Positions 62,381 to 64,000 of a DNA stretch of 64,000 bases are shown here, piece by piece. The translations under genes and the position numbers were made by a program. Below the pieces are notes generated by a model. The model was not told where the DNA came from and did not search any database. It saw only the letters and a program-made list of their open reading frames with translations. Within the stretch, counting starts at the first letter, position 1; each line of letters begins with the position of its first letter. The stretch is from CAYXLI01 sp964464925 (GTDB lineage Bacteria; Acidobacteriota; Terriglobia; Bryobacterales; Bryobacteraceae): the NCBI GenBank assembly GCA_964464925.1, contig CAYXLI010000005.1:1-64000 (forward strand). Direction: 5' to 3'.

Positions 62381-64000
62381 CTAGCGGGTCTGGTTACTCA
62401 CGAGCTTCTTATGATCAGGTTCCGTACAGAGATCGACGGCACCTTCGTGGTCGGCGACAGTTGGCTTGTACTCTACTTCCCCGTGGAATGTCTCCGGAAT
62501 GCGAATGTTGGCCGCTAAGGTGGCCACGGACGTATCGTACGGAAAACACTTCAAGTAGGCCGGCGCATTCCCTTCCTGCAGCATGTGAATGAGCGTTTCC
62601 GTGGGCTGCGCCCTCAATTCGAACTGGGATTGCTTGTGGAACCAAAGATAAGCACATTGATGCGCCACCATGCCGGCAAGCAGAATCGGGATGACGCGAC
62701 GGAACCTCGGCCCGCGTTGGTGCAGTTCGATAATCGCCGCAGCAATCGTCAGGGCGAGCCCGACGCTCGCGAAGTACGTATGGCGGCTCGGCACCTGTGT
62801 CATGTAAGTGAGGAAACTGTAGGGAAGCAGCGTTACGATACACCAGACGCCCGCGACCATCAGAAGTCGGATCCACCGCGCTGGACGCCAGATCGCGAGG
62901 GCAACCAGGGCCACCGTGCCCCAGACCCAGAACAACCGCAAACTGCTGTGAATCAGCACCAGGACAAATGGAGCGCTGAGCGAGAAGGTCCCGTCATTAA
63001 AATGCAGATGCGTCTTACGCGCCGCAAACGCCATCCCGAAGTATGCGATTGAACCGACCGTAAACGGCACAATGCGGGCGTATTCGCGCCACCGGGAGCG
63101 CTTCAGCCACGCCGCAAAGAACATGAGCGGCACCACCGCGACAGCAGATTCCTTGGATAACATTGCAAGCACGAAGGAAAGGATCGAAGCTGCGTAGATC
63201 ATCCTGGGCCGGCTCCCGGACTGCAGCCATATGATCCAAAGAAGAAACGTCAGCACACAGAAAAAGAACACCAGCAGTTCCGGAAGGGCGGCGTACCACA
63301 TGACTGCTTCATGGTGGCGTTGGGAAACCGCAAAGACACAGGCGGCAATGGCAGAAACCTTCCAGCCAATCGGCCGCCAGACGCCGAGGGCAAAGACGAG
63401 CATCGCATTGAGGATGTGAACCGCTAAGCTGGTCAACGAGAACAGGACCGGGTCGATGCCAAACACGAGTTCTGTCCAATGCGTCAAGACCAGCGAGGTC
63501 GCGCGGCAGCGGTAGAGCGCGTCCTGCATCAGCGCGGGCCATCCGGACACGGGCCCGTAACGCCGGGCCAAGGCAATCTGCACGTAATCGTCAGAAATGA
63601 ACGGAATCCAAAACGAACGCCAGTAGGCCAGCAGTGAAAGCAGCGTTACCGCTGTGAAAACGAGCGCGGCGGTCCTCAGAGAAAGTGCGGAGGCCGGGCG
63701 CGCCGGAGACTGAAGCATCAGCCGGAAAAACAGAGCGCACAGCTGCAGGAAGGTAGTCGCCAGTGATTTGATGCGGAAGAATTGCGACCTGCCATGCAGG
63801 CGTGGATAGTGTGATACCGGCAGTTCAATCACCTCGGCCCCGCTTCGCTCCAGCCGGCTTACCAGTTCGACACAAATAGTCCCGCTGGTGGAGAGAAAGG
63901 GTGAGGAGCCGAGTGCGGACCGCCGGATCAAACGGAAGTCGCAGTCGATATCCCGAAGCTGGATGCCAAAAATGGTGCGGGCGAACTGATTGTAGAGCCA
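62381..64000 (-). CDS. GT2 glycosyltransferase fused to multi-pass membrane domain, 5' partial
   Basis: Gene runs off the right edge; 539 codons are visible. The start at 63931 is not real, because upstream codons in frame read FGIQLRDIDCDFRLIRRSAL, the end of a dolichyl-phosphate-mannose-synthase-like GT2 domain, continuing to SHYPRLHGRSQFFR. Then 10 or so TM helices follow (from about 63700 leftward), with FISDDYVQIALARRYG near the first loop, an Asp-Asp pair as in GT39/ArnT-like transferases. Likely transfers a sugar from a lipid carrier; the C-terminal tail is soluble. Stop lies 30 bases from the secreted propeller protein start. Confidence 0.82.
   Translation of the reverse strand, partial: WLYNQFARTIFGIQLRDIDCDFRLIRRSALGSSPFLSTSGTICVELVSRLERSGAEVIELPVSHYPRLHGRSQFFRIKSLATTFLQLCALFFRLMLQSPARPASALSLRTAALVFTAVTLLSLLAYWRSFWIPFISDDYVQIALARRYGPVSGWPALMQDALYRCRATSLVLTHWTELVFGIDPVLFSLTSLAVHILNAMLVFALGVWRPIGWKVSAIAACVFAVSQRHHEAVMWYAALPELLVFFFCVLTFLLWIIWLQSGSRPRMIYAASILSFVLAMLSKESAVAVVPLMFFAAWLKRSRWREYARIVPFTVGSIAYFGMAFAARKTHLHFNDGTFSLSAPFVLVLIHSSLRLFWVWGTVALVALAIWRPARWIRLLMVAGVWCIVTLLPYSFLTYMTQVPSRHTYFASVGLALTIAAAIIELHQRGPRFRRVIPILLAGMVAHQCAYLWFHKQSQFELRAQPTETLIHMLQEGNAPAYLKCFPYDTSVATLAANIRIPETFHGEVEYKPTVADHEGAVDLCTEPDHKKLVSNQTR

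Noticed and set aside
1..64000. tRNA, rRNA, CRISPR, insertion sequence or prophage
   Set aside because: No cloverleaf with a GGTTCRA arm, no rRNA blocks, no spaced direct repeats, no transposase or integrase product was recognised.

Overview
This is a chromosomal segment of a GC-rich Gram-negative bacterium, most likely an Acidobacteriota member of the Solibacter/Bryobacter type. That placement is inference. It rests on the mix of families: a TonB receptor with an N-terminal carboxypeptidase-regulatory-like domain, a secreted DUF1080 protein, a Tat-exported Gfo/Idh/MocA oxidoreductase, a very large CheB-CheR-PAS kinase, several TolC/RND sets and MCE lipid transport. Genes are packed tightly, with many ATGA/GTGA stop-start overlaps and several convergent pairs whose stops overlap. 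I found no rRNA, tRNA, CRISPR array, transposase or phage module. One assembly gap of 100 N (11138-11237) interrupts a TonB receptor gene.

Layout. 0-4.4 kb: RND drug-efflux adaptor and pump. 4.4-9.8 kb: two single-domain response regulators around a giant CheB/CheR/PAS/HisKA_2 sensor kinase. 9.8-11.8 kb: TonB-dependent receptor with the gap. 11.9-14.9 kb: ECF sigma factor, membrane anti-sigma with HEAT-like repeats, and two DUF4097-like exported proteins. 14.9-19.3 kb: a P1-family peptidase on the minus strand, then an MCE lipid transporter (permease, ATPase, MlaD-like) followed by a YdjC/HpnK deacetylase. 19.3-28.1 kb: a minus-strand efflux operon (YncE-like propeller, TolC, adaptor, RND pump), divergent from an OmpR-type regulator and histidine kinase, with a direct repeat between them. 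28.1-32.0 kb: a sugar or sugar-acid catabolic patch (racemase-like protein, PfkB kinase, MFS transporter, LacD-type aldolase). 32.1-42.4 kb: mixed metabolic and exported genes, two SAM methyltransferases, a CPBP protease and a PLP Cys/Met-metabolism enzyme. 42.7-47.1 kb: small HTH protein, beta-hydroxyacid dehydrogenase, YHS protein, and the housekeeping dxr-rseP pair.

47.1-56.7 kb holds the most unusual locus: an FkbH-type HAD protein fused to an acyl carrier protein, two tandem GT4 glycosyltransferases (the second fused to a type II thioesterase), a short phosphopantetheinyl transferase, then two tandem TolC-family outer-membrane proteins. It has carrier, activation, hydrolysis and priming functions but no ketosynthase, condensation or adenylation domain. 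Several of its proteins end in short segments resembling NRPS/PKS inter-protein linkers. My inference is a compact carrier-protein-dependent glycan or glycolipid tailoring pathway, possibly glyceryl transfer, with its own export route.

56.8-64.0 kb: 2-oxoacid:ferredoxin oxidoreductase alpha and beta subunits, the Gfo/Idh/MocA protein, a secreted propeller-like protein that probably starts at CTG, and a GT2-plus-membrane-domain glycosyltransferase running off the right edge. Two genes (the LacD-like aldolase and the secreted propeller protein) appear to use non-standard start codons (ATT and CTG).
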